Positions 1-11,581 of a stretch of 64,000 nucleotides of DNA are shown piece after piece. This stretch comes from Agroathelia rolfsii. Taxonomy: Eukaryota > Basidiomycota > Agaricomycetes > Amylocorticiales > Amylocorticiaceae. The position numbers and the translations under genes were made by a program. The number at the start of each line of letters is the position of its first letter. The first letter of the stretch is position 1. The DNA lies in NCBI GenBank assembly GCA_018343915.1, contig JABRWF010000004.1, positions 124,001 to 188,000 of the forward strand, given 5' to 3'. Under the pieces are notes generated by a model. The model was not told the origin of the DNA and did not search any database. It worked only from the letters and a program-made list of their open reading frames with translations.

Positions 1-230
1 AGGAATACAACAATGGTTTTGTTCAAGTGTTGGCTACCCCTTGCTTGCCATTCGATCTCCGCAGGCTTCTCCGAGAAAGCGTCTGCGGACTGCGTAGCCG
101 CCGCACTGCCAGTCAAGCTCTCAACATTGGCTTTCATACCCTATAGCATCCACCTGCTCTCGACACGTTCTAAAAACTTAAACAAACTGCTTAGCAACAA
201 AAATATCTATTCCTTCTCTTCTGTAATGCA
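1..230 (+). promoter_or_regulatory. VPS74 upstream region with overlapping upstream ORF
   Basis: This is the 5' flank of VPS74. It holds a 73-codon ATG-initiated ORF (13-234) whose TGA overlaps the VPS74 ATG in an ATGA tetranucleotide. The peptide has no recognisable domain, so it may be a chance ORF or a translated upstream ORF if transcription starts before position 13. Confidence 0.3.
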
Positions 231-1627
231 ATGAGCACCGGCGGCCTCTCTCGACGACGCGTTGCAGCAAGCTCTACGACTTCAGCAACAAATAGCACAG
301 ATGATCACTCCTCCTCCGTAGGAGCCAACTCTGTGTCTCATGCCGGCTCTGCTTTCGAGGGTGGCAACAGGATTGCATACGACCCACGGGATCTGCAAGA
401 GGCTGCCGGCGAGGAGAGCAGACAGGGCGGCAAGGCGCCCAAATTGACCATCATGGAGGAGGTCCTCCTGTTGGGCATCAAGGACAAGCAGGTGAGGAAA
501 CGGGGAAAAACAAAAACAAAACAAAAATCCTTCTTCTGAGGATTAGTTGATATCGAAATTCTACCATGACAACATCATCGTCTTGTTTCTGACTTGCAAC
601 TACCCAGGGCTACCTCTCATTTTGGAATGATAATATATCCTATGCACTGCGGGGCTGCATTCTTATGGAACTCGCCCTGAGACGGCGCATAGCCCTCGTG
701 CGTGATCCACACCGTAGACGGCTACCCGCTTCCGAGCGACTGGTCGAGGTTGGTATCTCCTCGAGACCAGATCAAGCGTCATCCTAATGCCTCTCGCAGG
801 TTATCGACGAACGGCAGACAGGTGAAACAATTCTGGATGAGACATTAAGGATGATGAAAGGCCAAGAGGCCGCCGGCGAAAAGATGGCAGTTAATACCTG
901 GATCGATCTCTTGAGCGGTACGCATGCCCAAGCTATTTTCTTTTCATCTGCCCTCCTTTTGCATCGCTTTTTTCATGCTCGAAGTTAACCCCCGTTTCCT
1001 TGTGGTCTTACAGGCGAGACATGGAACGTGATGAAGATCGGCTTCCAGCTCAAACAAGTGCGCGAGCGGCTCGCAAAAGGCCTCGTCGACAAGGGTGTCC
1101 TGCGCACGGAGAAGCGCAACTTTCTGCTCTTCGACATGGCCACGCACCCCGTCGCCGATCCCCGTGCAAAAGAGACCATCATCTCGCGCGTCGTGGCGCT
1201 CCTGACGGCGACGACCTCGCGTGTGCCCTCGAACGCGCTGGCAGAGGAAGGCACACAGTGCAGACGCATGCGTGCCGTCTGCCTCGTCTGCTCGGCGTAC
1301 GCGGCGAGTGTGTTGGACAACGCGTTTGGCCGTCTGACGTACGAGGACCGTGAGGGTGCGTTCCAGCGATGCGACGAGATCTTGGCCGAGTTTGCGGCGT
1401 GGCCGTTTGGATCGGCCTCGGGAGGCGGTACACCATCAGCGGCCCGTCGGCGGGAAGTACGTATTGGTGCGGGAAGCGGTAGCGGTGGCGCGTCAGCAGG
1501 GCGCGAGAGTATTCTCGGGTTGATACAAGAAATCAAGGACGAGGAGATGCGCGGGGAGGAAGACACTGGGTTTGAGTTGATCGCGGGAGTGCTCGAGGTG
1601 CTCTCCAAGCTTGATTCGTTATTGTGA
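231..1627 (+). CDS. VPS74: Vps74/GOLPH3 family PI4P-binding Golgi protein
   Basis: Peripheral Golgi protein; in this family it binds PI4P on Golgi membranes and retains glycosyltransferases through their cytosolic tails. Four exons (231-491, 608-748, 800-917, 1014-1627) give 377 residues. A Ser-rich N-terminus of about 70 residues precedes the GPP34 fold, which starts near [13 protein letters not shown]. The motif LSFWND places a Trp at residue 93, where the family has the Trp of the PI4P pocket. The third exon encodes the conserved TWIDLLSGE region, and [11 protein letters not shown] matches the family's oligomerisation hairpin. All introns are GT-AG and 51-116 nt long. The insert near residues 300-340 is Gly/Ser-rich. 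The identification is firm; only the N-terminal start is open. Confidence 0.93.
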
Positions 1628-3413
1628 AGTTGGATACATTCTATTATCTTCTCTTGGTTTTTTTTTCTTTCTTTCTTTCTTCTTTTCGCCTCACATATAC
1701 CGCCTGTGTAATTATTGCTTTCTTCTCTTCTTCCATTTTCATTGATGCACTATTAATTATTGTCCTTTAACGACGGCTGTGATAACCGTCGGCCGTTATT
1801 CTCGGTGGAGCGTAAACGTCTATTTGCGTTGAAACTTGGTGGTCGAACAGGGTCATATTACGGAAAAGATGTGCAAGCGAGGGGGGCTCGGCAGTAATCA
1901 AGTGCGCCAGCGCTGCAGTGGTTCGTGTATTTTTTCGCAATCACACGTATACCAACCATGAGCCCTACACTAGTGCTACTACCAGCAAGGCAGGAACGGG
2001 ATGATGTAGCATGTATATATATATATACCAAGTAAAGCTAGCCCGACCCTGGAGATGCGGTGTGTGTGTATGTTTTGTTGGCACGCCACTGTAGGCTACC
2101 ATATAGAACGATTGCGCCACAACCAGCCAATATCGATTGCAACACCATTCAGAATTAGGTTGTGTGTCACTGCTACCACCATGCTACCAGTTGACCCACT
2201 GGCAAGGAGTCAACTCCGGTTCGCGGTCCAGACATGGATAAGCTGCCCTGCGTTGCATATTACACTTGTTGGATGTTTCTGGAGTCACAGGGATATCTCA
2301 TCTAGACCTTCTGATGGTTAAAACAAGAACCTGTCCGGAGTATACGCCTGGTGCTAGAAGAAGGCAGCAGTTCGGGGTCACTAGGGCTTCAAGACTGCCT
2401 CGTGTACTATGTGTTGATCTCCTCCTCCTCCCCTGAGACTCTCAAATCGAATACTTGAAATGAATGTATCACTGACGGGTAATTGTCAGTGATGCTGTAT
2501 GACGTCCTGTCCGATAGTCTGATGATCCCCGTATTTAATATGGATTTCTGAAATGCTAGTTTGGTGTAGCACTTTATCCATTTTAAGGCGTTGCGTATGA
2601 TATAGCCTCCAGCTTGTCACAGATGAAAATACTCGTGTGAATACCAGTAATAATAATTGGAAAAAAAAAAAAAAAAAGCTGCGACACGATACTCGCCGGC
2701 GGAGTGCCAGCAGATTTGGAATTGGATATTAAATGTTAGGTTACTTGGAGGACAGGAACGGTGCGCCGTAGCATCGGACGTTATAAGTCGTTGATCCGAC
2801 CCTGTGAACTGGTTGTAAGTTCTGCCATGCCATGATTGCTATCACTGCATTACTAGTATACCATTATTCAACTCATGCTCAATATCCTTCTCCTCTGTCT
2901 TATAGATCATGCACTAATTATCCTGTTGTCGGCTGGTAAAAAATTCATCTTACTCATTGGTTACTACATTCATTTCACTCAGCCATGGCACTATAGTCAC
3001 CGGTGGAAGCGATAATGTTTCTACTAGCCAGGCTAACAACAGATCAAGTCCACTCATTTGTTCTCTCTCCTGTTAGATACTTGTCATTCCATGCTAAATC
3101 ATCATGCAGCGTAACTTGAAATCATAAATGCATCATAAGATCTCTATCCCCGCCCGCCATCCAACCCTTGGTCCTGTGTCGTCGATACAATGCGCTAAAC
3201 GCCTCCTTCGCCTATCGTTTTTCCGCCGTAAACTGCATGCCCGTCCCTCGAGACTGTTGCTCTTATCATACATAAAGTGCCTCTAGCCTGGCCTCTCCCC
3301 GGCGTTTTTCTTGCTTGACGCCTTCCCCCATCCATCTCCCTGTCTGTTTGTCTCCCTCCCGTGGACCCCTGTTGAACCGGTAAACAGCTTGCCCCACATC
3401 CCCATCATCAGTC
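1628..3413. other. Intergenic region between VPS74 and the G-alpha gene
   Basis: No convincing gene. It contains a CT-rich tract just after VPS74 (about 1656-1690), a TA repeat near 2013-2028, a perfect 9-bp inverted repeat (2468-2493) and a 17-base A tract (2661-2677). An 88-codon plus-strand ORF at 2055-2321 has no family features or splice context. Confidence 0.5.
2468..2493. repeat. Perfect inverted repeat, 9-bp arms and 8-nt loop
   Basis: ATCACTGAC is followed by an 8-base spacer and its exact reverse complement. It could fold as a hairpin in DNA or RNA. No coding context surrounds it. Confidence 0.6.
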
Positions 3414-5588
3414 ATGCCTGCCGGTACATCCATGTTTGATGCCAACGATCCATTGGCCGCCGCCATTGCACCGCCGCCGAATGAAACTAGTGAGGAGAAA
3501 CGCATACGTCTTCAGAACGAGGAGCAGGCCCGCCTCGTCAGCGAGGCCATCGATGCTGACATTACGCGCGAGAGGAATAGGCTTAAGAAGGAGAAACCAC
3601 CTGTGCGCGTGTTGCTGCTGGGTCAGAGCGAAAGCGGTATGCTGTTGTTATGATTGACCATCATCTCCATCATCACTTTACTCACCAAACACCTTTCGCC
3701 TATCAGGCAAGTCAACAACGCTGAAAAGTAAGTAGCCGGATGATACCACCTAAATTTTTATTTGATTTGCATTACTGATATAGCTTTCCTTTCCAGACTT
3801 TCGCATCAAATATGCGCCAGATCAGTGGGACGCAGAGCAGGCCAGCTGGCGCACCGTCATCCAGCTTAACCTCGTCACCTCCATCAACCTCATCCTAGGC
3901 ATCCTCAATGCTGAGCTCGCTTCCCAGCCTCGCTCTCCAAAAGTCCCTTCGCGTGGATTTACGCTGATGCCCAACGACACGTCCGTTGATAATCCTACTT
4001 CGCCATCGCCGTCGCCATCGTCATCCTCCCCTTCAGCTTCATCTTCCAACCTGCTCGAATTCACCGACAACCATCGCCTATTAGAGCTACGTCTGCGCCC
4101 CCTACAAGGCGTCGAGCGCGACCTCAAACGCGCACTGGCAACACTCCCCGACGGCTCCCTGCCCGACGTTATGCTATCCTCGACGACCAACGACCCGTCA
4201 CGCCCCCCTTCACCGTTCAGCCACACACCTCTCTCGCGCGTTAGCTCACGCTCGTCTGCCACATCCATCGAAGAGCCCGCGCGACGGCGCTCGCCCGAGT
4301 TTTTCGTGCGCAGTATTGGGAACGCCCTCGCACACAAACCAAGGCCGGCTGGCAGTGGTGGATCAGGCAGGTTTGGGAGAAATTACAGCCGGGAGGCGAA
4401 TAGCAGGCCTGGAACGGCGGCCGAAGGTAGCACCGGCAATGATGTGCCGAACGCTGCGCCGTTCGTGGATGAGGCGACGGAGATTATCACGCAGTGCGCC
4501 GAGGATATGAAGAGTCTATGGCAAGATAAAGTCGTGCGTATGATGCTCTCGAAAAGGGGAATCTTGATGGAGACTAGTGGGGGCTTGTGCGTTCCTTTCT
4601 TTCTCATGAAACGTCGTATTCTTGGCTTAGCCTTTTTTGTTTTTTTGTTTTCTCACACAGCTTCTTGAATGACATAGAACGCATAGCAACGAGATCCTAT
4701 GCCCCTTCGGGCGATGATGTTATTCGTGCACGTTTAAAGACGGTGGGCGTGCAAGAACACGAGTTCGTTGTTCAAAATGGTGCGTGATGCTGCGTCGGTT
4801 CTCTTTTAATTTCCCTCATCTCACCATCCCTTTATATAGATGCAGGCGTGGTAGGCAAAGGTGTCGACAACCTTAGTTCGAAATGGATCATTTACGATGT
4901 TGGTGGCTCGCGCTCCTCTGTAAGTACTTTGTCATTCTATATACGGTCCCAACCCCGAAACTTAAATGAGCCTCCCCCCCCCCCCCTACACTCAGCGCGC
5001 CGCTTGGATTCCATACTTCTCCTCGGCCACAGCCATCATCTTCCTCGCACCCGTCTCAGCCATGGACGAGGTCCTACAGGAAGACCCGCGCATGAACCGG
5101 CTCGAAGACTCGGTGTTGCTCTGGAAAATGATCTGCGCATCACCATTGCTGGCCAAGACGATGCTGATCCTCTTCTTGAACAAGTGCGACCTGCTCGAGA
5201 AGAAGATCCGTGCCGGTCTGAAGGTGAAGAAGTGGCTACAGAGTTTCGGCGACCGTCCAAATGAGACGGATCATGTGATTAAATGTGAGTTTTTTTTAAT
5301 GGTAGCATGCCATTGTGGGGGGGGACTTTTTTTTTTTGACATTTGTATTTTCCCATATAGATCTGAAAACCAAGTTCAAGGAGATCCACAAAGAAAAGAC
5401 GCCCTCGCGCGACCGGGTCAGTTACATATATGCAACCTCGGTTACGAACACGAAGACGACAGCGAACACACTCACATCGGGTAAGCCAGAAGGATTTTAT
5501 TTGGATTCCTCTCCAAGTGCTGATGCATGATATGCTTGCAGTTCGTGACGGTATCCTACGCGAGCATCTCCAGACGATGCTTCTTTGA
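3414..5588 (+). CDS. Atypical heterotrimeric G-protein alpha subunit
   Basis: GTP-binding alpha subunit of basidiomycete type, 560 residues. Exons: 3414-3636, 3707-3727, 3797-4586, 4661-4779, 4846-4919, 4996-5284, 5361-5480, 5542-5588. The P-loop GQSESGKS spans residues 70-77, with GKSTTLK carried by a 21-nt exon. A Ser/Pro-rich insertion of well over 100 residues sits in the helical domain. Switch I RARLKT keeps the catalytic Arg (R369) and the Mg-binding Thr (T372). Switch II reads DVGGSRSSR, so Ser406 replaces the glutamine used for GTP hydrolysis. G4 is NKCD (471-474) and G5 is YATS. Residue 2 is Pro, so there is no N-myristoylation signal, and the C-terminus lacks the Cys at position -4. 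Long insertions are known in basidiomycete G-alphas; the Ser substitution suggests altered hydrolysis, which is inference. Confidence 0.92.
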
Positions 5589-6222
5589 TGACCGACTGAC
5601 TGCCTCATTTTGTTTGGTATCTTATTATGGCTATTGTTTTTTTTTGTTGGTAGGTGCTGTGCATCAACCGCTGTCTTTCTATCACCTAAGCTTGCTGTAT
5701 TTGCATTTCTTTTTAAATGCTTGTTTTATTTTATTTTTTTATAATTGCAACACCTCCAAAAAGATCATAGTAAAATGTAAATATCCTCACACACGCACAC
5801 TCATCATCACGTCATCCCTATCACCAGCAATAGACACAGGATGGGATAATCCCCAAAGACAAAAATATTTTTTTAGGCGCACGAGGCAGGCTATATACGC
5901 GATATATCTATATATCCAGTACAGTACTTTCCTATATAATACTTAGCAATATCATATATATTCTTTGTGTATATATATCTGTGGGAATTGGATACGAAGA
6001 GTTTAGATTGGAATAGAACGTGATGCATGCATGATTGGCGTGTCGATCAATATGAACAAAAAAAGAAAGAGAAGGGAACAAAAAACAAACAGAAAAAAGA
6101 AAGAATAGAAAACATTAAGAACAGTAAAAGAAAAGAGTAGGAAAAATGCAAGTTGATTTCTTCTTGGTGTCATCGTCGTCATGATTAGGTATTAGTAATA
6201 TTTACTCATCCCGTCCAGTAAT
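5589..6222. other. Convergent intergenic region, AT-rich
   Basis: Lies between the 3' ends of the G-alpha gene (plus) and the EH-like gene (minus). It is rich in TA and A tracts (for example 5895-5975 and 6057-6130), as expected for two 3' untranslated regions. No gene seen. Confidence 0.5.
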
Positions 6223-8696
6223 TCATTCATCGTCAAGAAATGCAAGAGATTCGCTCTCGTCGTCGTCCCCCTCCTTGACGAGCAACAAGAACCCTACATC
6301 CACGACGACCCGCGCACGGTAGCACTTTGGGGCCAACGCGGCAGAGGAGCTGCTGTTGCTGTTGCCGCCGGCACCCTGGTCTTGTCAATGGGCTTGAGCG
6401 GCTTCTCCAGGAACACATTCCGTCGCGCGTTAAAGTAATCACCATCATGTCCGATCGAGTCATTATCCACATCGGCATCATCATCAAGGACGCCCCCTCC
6501 GTCATCGAACGGGCTTGGTCCGTGCATCACCAGCGGCTGCTGCTGCTGCTGCTGTTGCTGTAGATGCGGACGACGAGATGACAGAGGCAAAAACGGCGAT
6601 ACACCACCACCGCCGCCGCTCGGTGTGGAGCAATCGTCATCGTCATTAATGTTGTTATTGCTGTCCAACCGTTCATAATCGCCTCTGCCATCATCATCAT
6701 CATCATACAGCCGGTGCCGGTACGCATACTCGTGATCTTGTTTCATGAGCCCTTCCTCGCCCTCGCCCTCGGCGCCGCTCCACAAGCCGGACGGGTGTCT
6801 GCCATGGTGCGCGATAAAGCCGCGGCGCGTGAGTCCCGCCTCGGCCTTGTACCGTACCGTCTGCAGCTTCGGCTGGAGCGCCTCGAGCGTCTTTTGGATG
6901 TGGTCCATTGGCGTGCTCGTGCTGTTCGTGGTAGCGATCGACTTTCGGTCTGACGAGAGGCTGACGGAGGAGATCGTGTGGTGTCGCGAGAGACCGGCGC
7001 TCATCGGCGGCGGTGGTTGTTTCCGCGGTGAATTTGTCGTCGATGATGCTGTCGAAAACGATGAGGAGCGTGTGGGCGATGGGGCCAGCTGTTCACTCTC
7101 CGGCCGCTTTCGGCGCGGAGGCGGCGGAGGCGGAGGAGCGGGGTGGTGGTGTAGAGATCTCGAACGCGTGACGTGCGCAGAGCTTGGTGTAGGAGGCGGT
7201 CGTCTCGATGGCTCGTCACTGCCTAGGGAAGACGACACAGACGTAGCGGAGACAGATGGGCGTCGGTCGGGGTGCGTGGGAGGCGGTGACGAAAGAGTAA
7301 ATGGCTGCTTTCCCGCCTTGGCATCCGCATTAGCGACTTCCTCGATGGAAAGATTCGATACTGCGTCCGAGATGTCGTCGTCCCTGACGAGGCTCCGTCC
7401 CGGAAGCCAGAGCGAATTTTTCGTCTTGATGGCATCGGTTGAAGAGGAGTCTACGGAATTGTCCGAAGCTGAGCTCGTTGCACTCGAATAGCCCTTGGAG
7501 CGCACATTGGCGCTCGAGCTGCTCGTCTTGAGGACATGAAGGACTCGTGTCCTCTCACGCTCCTCTTCCGCCTTCTTCGCATCGCGCGCACTTCGGCTGG
7601 CCTGAAGAGCCTGGAGCATGATCGGGCTGGTGGCATGGGCCGAGGGCGCCTTGAGCGGGGGCGGGCGCGGCGGCTTGTTGCTGGAGCTGGGGAACGAGGA
7701 CGACGGGGGCGGTATAACGGGAGGCGGGGACGAGGCTCGCAGACTCGGTTTGCGTGGCGGAAGTGGAGGGCCCTTTTGCTTGGATCCTACGTTGGCGGCT
7801 GCTGTGGTCGACGATCGGAAAGGATTGAAGCTAGAGGCGGGAAACTGCGAGGACGGGATGGGTATCACAGGCGGTGAGGAGATGTTACTGTCAGTTGTAG
7901 ATATGCTATCTGATGGGTCTGGCTGGGATAGTCTGTGTTGATGAAACGGGTTGGTCTTGGGCGGGACATCAGGTGGAGCAGGATTTCGAATAGGTGGAGG
8001 AGGAGATTGGACTCGGTTGCTGAGTGATCTTCGCTTAGATGGAGAATTTGGCCTGGAGGAGGGGTGGGAAGGAGGAGGGGGGTGAGGATTGTTAGTCTGA
8101 CGCTTTGGGGGAGAGGGGGGCAGAGATGGGGGTGCCGTAGATGGGGGAGTGGGTTTTCCCTCCTGTTTGGACTCGGCAGGGTGAACTGATAACAATAATA
8201 TATGCATGTATAAAATGTAAGCAGGTTGTTCGATAGATACTGGATGATACCCGTACCCTGAACGAATGCAAGGCCCTTGTCGACTTCTTGCCCCTGACGA
8301 ACATGAAGGACGAGCCTGAATGCAGCAAAGAACTGGCCCGCGCTAAGAGTGTCTTCCTGTGAAAGTTTTGGGCAAAATAGCTTTAGGATCTAATAAGAGA
8401 CAGACGGCCAGCGTGTTCTTTAAGCACTCGTCGAATACAGCTATTACAGGCCAGCAGGCGGGCAGCAGACACACCGTATCAATACTGGGCCCAGAGATAT
8501 CAGAGTAGCGACCACGCAGCCAGGCCCTGACCTCGCGGACGCCTAGAGAGAGGCCCTCATAGAAGGCGTCGCTGGTGGAGGCACTGCCTGCGACGTCATG
8601 AAGGTCATTTGCGCCTGCAAGATCGAGGAGGGAGGGAATGAAGAGGTCGTATTCGGCATTGTTGAGCGCCGAGACATGCAGGCTCAGCGAACGCAT
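6223..8696 (-). CDS. Proline/serine-rich protein with EH-like N-terminal domain
   Basis: Proposed exons (transcript order): 8475-8696, 8257-8389, 6443-8185, 6223-6380; 751 residues. The first about 120 residues look like an EH/EF-hand-type module, ending in DTLSAGQFFAAFRLVLH and a conserved LAFVQ. EH proteins bind Asn-Pro-Phe peptides in endocytosis; that role here is inference. Residues about 125-640 are Pro/Ser-rich with many PxxP runs suited to SH3 binding, plus acidic and poly-Gln runs. The last exon is the least certain part. The long frame stays open to 6294, but a different frame carries YRARVVVDVGFLLLVKEGD and an acidic tail ending at 6223; a 62-nt intron (6381-6442) joins the two in frame. 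Without that intron the protein would end at 6294. Confidence 0.7.
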
Positions 8697-9104
8697 GTCC
8701 ACGGACGATGGGCAAGGAGTGAAAAGGAGATGTGAGTGAGTAGTTAGAGAGCAGCAATGAAGAGAGAGCAGGAGGAGGGCAATGGCAATGGCAATGGCAA
8801 TGGCAATGGCAATGGCAATGGCAATGGCAATGGCAATGGCAATGGCAATGGCAATGGCAATGGCAATGGCAATGGCAATGGCAATAATGGCAATGGCCAA
8901 TTAGGGCGCTTAATGCTATGTTGATTACGCACTGCAGGCCTCGTGGCCGGCCTCGGTTCAGATCACATCGCACTCAATGCACTCGGCATTCCACAACGAA
9001 ATCAGGTCTACATGTAGTATCATAGGGTGGGGTAATATGTATCATCACAGGTGTGTATATGCTATACTACTATTACAACGTCGATAAGGGCCATACCACT
9101 CCCT
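8697..9104. other. Upstream region of the EH-like gene containing a hexanucleotide repeat
   Basis: Separates the ATG of the EH-like gene (minus) from the stop codon of ARB1 (minus). Apart from the GGCAAT tandem repeat listed separately, I see no feature. Confidence 0.5.
8778..8885. repeat. Tandem hexanucleotide repeat (GGCAAT)18
   Basis: Eighteen perfect GGCAAT units (108 bp), followed after AAT by one more unit at 8889-8894. On the minus strand the unit reads ATTGCC. It lies 82 bp upstream of the EH-like gene's ATG and is in the same open frame, so a start at 8898-8900 would add an N-terminal Ala-Ile repeat. A 5'-UTR or promoter position is more likely. Confidence 0.9.
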
Positions 9105-11581
9105 TTACGTGGCTCCCTTGGCAGACGATTTGCTTGTCAGCTTGGCCTTTTCCAGCTGTGCTTGACCTGCACCACCAAGTCAATATATAATTTTCATATA
9201 TCTAGTTAGCCAATCCACTTACTTTGTTTGACAAGGTTCTTCTTGTAGTCGACGATGGAAATATCTTCCCTGGTCAGGTTCCTGATCTTTTTGTCGGCCA
9301 CCTCCCAAAGCTCTTCTGCAACCTGCGAAATCAGTCCTGCAGAAAAGTGATTTTCAGCTATTGCAATCCTTCGAAACCTTGACACAACAACTTACGGAAA
9401 TCGTGTGAGACAATGACAACACCTCCCTCAAACTCCTTGATCGCCTTGGCAAGCGCATCGATGGACGCCATGTCCAAATGGTTCGTAGGCTCATCTAAAA
9501 AATAAATAAATAAAGATCAGCAACAGTTCAAATACTTGGTCCATGGAGATAAAAAGTACCTAGAAGCAAGATATGCGGATGCTCCATCGCCAGCTGTGCA
9601 AACACAACACTGGCAAGAAAAACACACACGTCAACTGATTGTTCCTTCCTTGAACAAATAAAGTGACTCACCGATTCCTTAGACCGTCCGACAGATGCTT
9701 GATGGGTGATGTCTGATGTGATCCAGAAAGACCAAATCGCCCAAGTTGTGCTCTCCACGCCTGATATCAAATCTAAGTAACAAATCAAACAGAAATATGA
9801 TATGATCCGACACGCACCATAACATCTTTCTCGGGGAATTTCTCATGGAAATAGCTCTGGAAGTATTCTATCGGACTCTTGTCGTATGGTAATTGATCCG
9901 CAGAGTGCTGGGAGTATTTCGACAGCTTCAAGGCGGCGTGCTTGGAAACCGTACCCTCACAGGGCTGTAGTGTGCCCGTGACAAGGTTCAAAAGCGTCGA
10001 CTTGCCGGCACCATTTGCGCCAAGAATGGCAATACGGGAGTCCATGCTGTGAAACGGGTGAGCATGATCCGCACACACAAAAAAAAAATCAAGGAATGCG
10101 GTAACCCACTCAATACCGAAGGACAGGTTCTCATACAAATAATCTTTCTTCTGTCCAGAATACGAGAACGCGACCTCGTTGAATGCGATAATTGGTGGTG
10201 GCAGTCGTCGGATGTCTTCAAAGTTGAATCGGAGCGGACGGGGTTGCTCAACCTTCTCAATCAAGCCTGCTGCCTCCATTTTGTCGATGATCTTCTGCTT
10301 GGATTTGGCTTGGCGCACGAGGTTGGCGTATGTACCCGCAGAAGCAATGAATCTTGATGATGAATGAGCATAGTATTCAAAGATTAATGGGTCAGTCCTG
10401 CTTACTTCTTGATGTGGGCAATTTCTTCCTGTTGCTTGTGATATGCCTTCATCTGGTTGACCTCGTTTTCTTGCTTCGTCCTGACATAAACGGTATAGTT
10501 ACCAGTATAGTACACCAACTTCTTCTTCATGGTGAGATCCATGATGTTTGTGCAAACGGAATCCATGAAATCTTGCGAGTGACTGGTGATGACAAGGATG
10601 TGGTTGTACGTCGATAGGTAGGCTTCCAGCCACACAACAGCGCCCAGATCCAAGTGGTTGGTAGGCTCATCGAGCAGAAGCAGATGAGGCTTGACGAACA
10701 GTGCTCGGGCAAGAGCGACACGCATCCGCCAACCACCACTCATGTCCTTTGTGGGCTTTTGCATCATTGTTTGACTGAATCCGAGACCGTGAAGGATAGA
10801 CCCCGCCTTGGCTTCGAATGTAGACGGGTCAAGCTCTTCCAGCTCCTCGTATGCGGCTTCCAGCGCCAGATCGTCTACTTCATCAGCAGTAGAAAGGTCC
10901 TCGATGTATTTTTCGAGCTTGGCAACCTTTTCTCGGGCGGAGGTGATGATGAAGTCGAGAGCGTTGACCTCTGATGGCTCAGCTTCGCCAGATACGAGGT
11001 AGATGTCGATGTGAGGAGGGATCTCTATATCCCGCTCTGCAATCGACCTCAGGAATGTGGACTATTGTTTATATATATATATATACGTTAATAACAATAA
11101 TTCATATGTATGATGTAAAGGGATACCCACTTTACCAGATCCGTTCTCGCCCAACAGACCATATCGCTGGCCGTAGTTGAGAGCGATCTCGGCTCCCTCA
11201 ATCAAAAGTCGCCCATGGAATGACAATGTATAGGAGTCAATCTTGATATCACGGCCCTTCGCGTCGGAAACCAGAACACCAGCAGCACTCCTGTGGAAAA
11301 ATACAACGATGATACATGATCAGTTTCACGCCAGCCAGATACCTCACAACCTATAGGTGCACACATCCTAACCTGTCCGTGGCGATCTGCAGTTTGGCCA
11401 TGGATGACAGATCGTTGACACTGCTGTTGGCCGACAGACTGGTCATGGGCGTATTGGCCGTACTGCCATTTGCCGAATCTACCGGGGTCGACGTTGCGGT
11501 GTCGGACTTGCCATTGGCCTTGGCGGCCTGTTTCGCAGCCTTTTCAGCGAGGCGTTTTTGTTTGGATGCGGAGGGAGGCAT
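9105..11581 (-). CDS. ARB1: ABC-F ATPase Arb1 (ribosome biogenesis)
   Basis: Soluble twin-cassette ABC-F ATPase; the yeast homolog Arb1 (human ABCF2) acts in maturation of both ribosomal subunits. Ten exons: 11373-11581, 11131-11290, 10406-11061, 10110-10352, 9818-10046, 9672-9760, 9560-9609, 9396-9494, 9223-9336, 9105-9166; 636 residues. The start [17 protein letters not shown] is typical of the family. Cassette 1: Walker A GENGSGKST (about 116-125), signature [15 protein letters not shown], Walker [14 protein letters not shown]. Cassette 2: Walker [10 protein letters not shown] (about 432-440), signature [10 protein letters not shown], Walker [13 protein letters not shown], then the SHDF switch. 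A charged linker joins the cassettes and a Lys-rich tail ends the protein. There are no membrane segments, as expected for ABC-F. Confidence 0.95.

Noticed and set aside
985..1608. 207-codon minus-strand ORF inside VPS74
   Set aside because: It lies opposite the conserved GPP34 exon; GC-rich codons leave the antisense frame open. Composition is Ser/Arg-rich with no domain.
6745..7491. 248-codon plus-strand ORF
   Set aside because: Antisense of the Pro/Ser-rich exon of the EH-like gene; the Gly/Arg-rich product is the mirror of Pro/Ser codons.
8605..8973. ORFs encoding His-Cys or Leu-Pro repeats
   Set aside because: These are other frames of the GGCAAT tandem repeat, not proteins with independent support.
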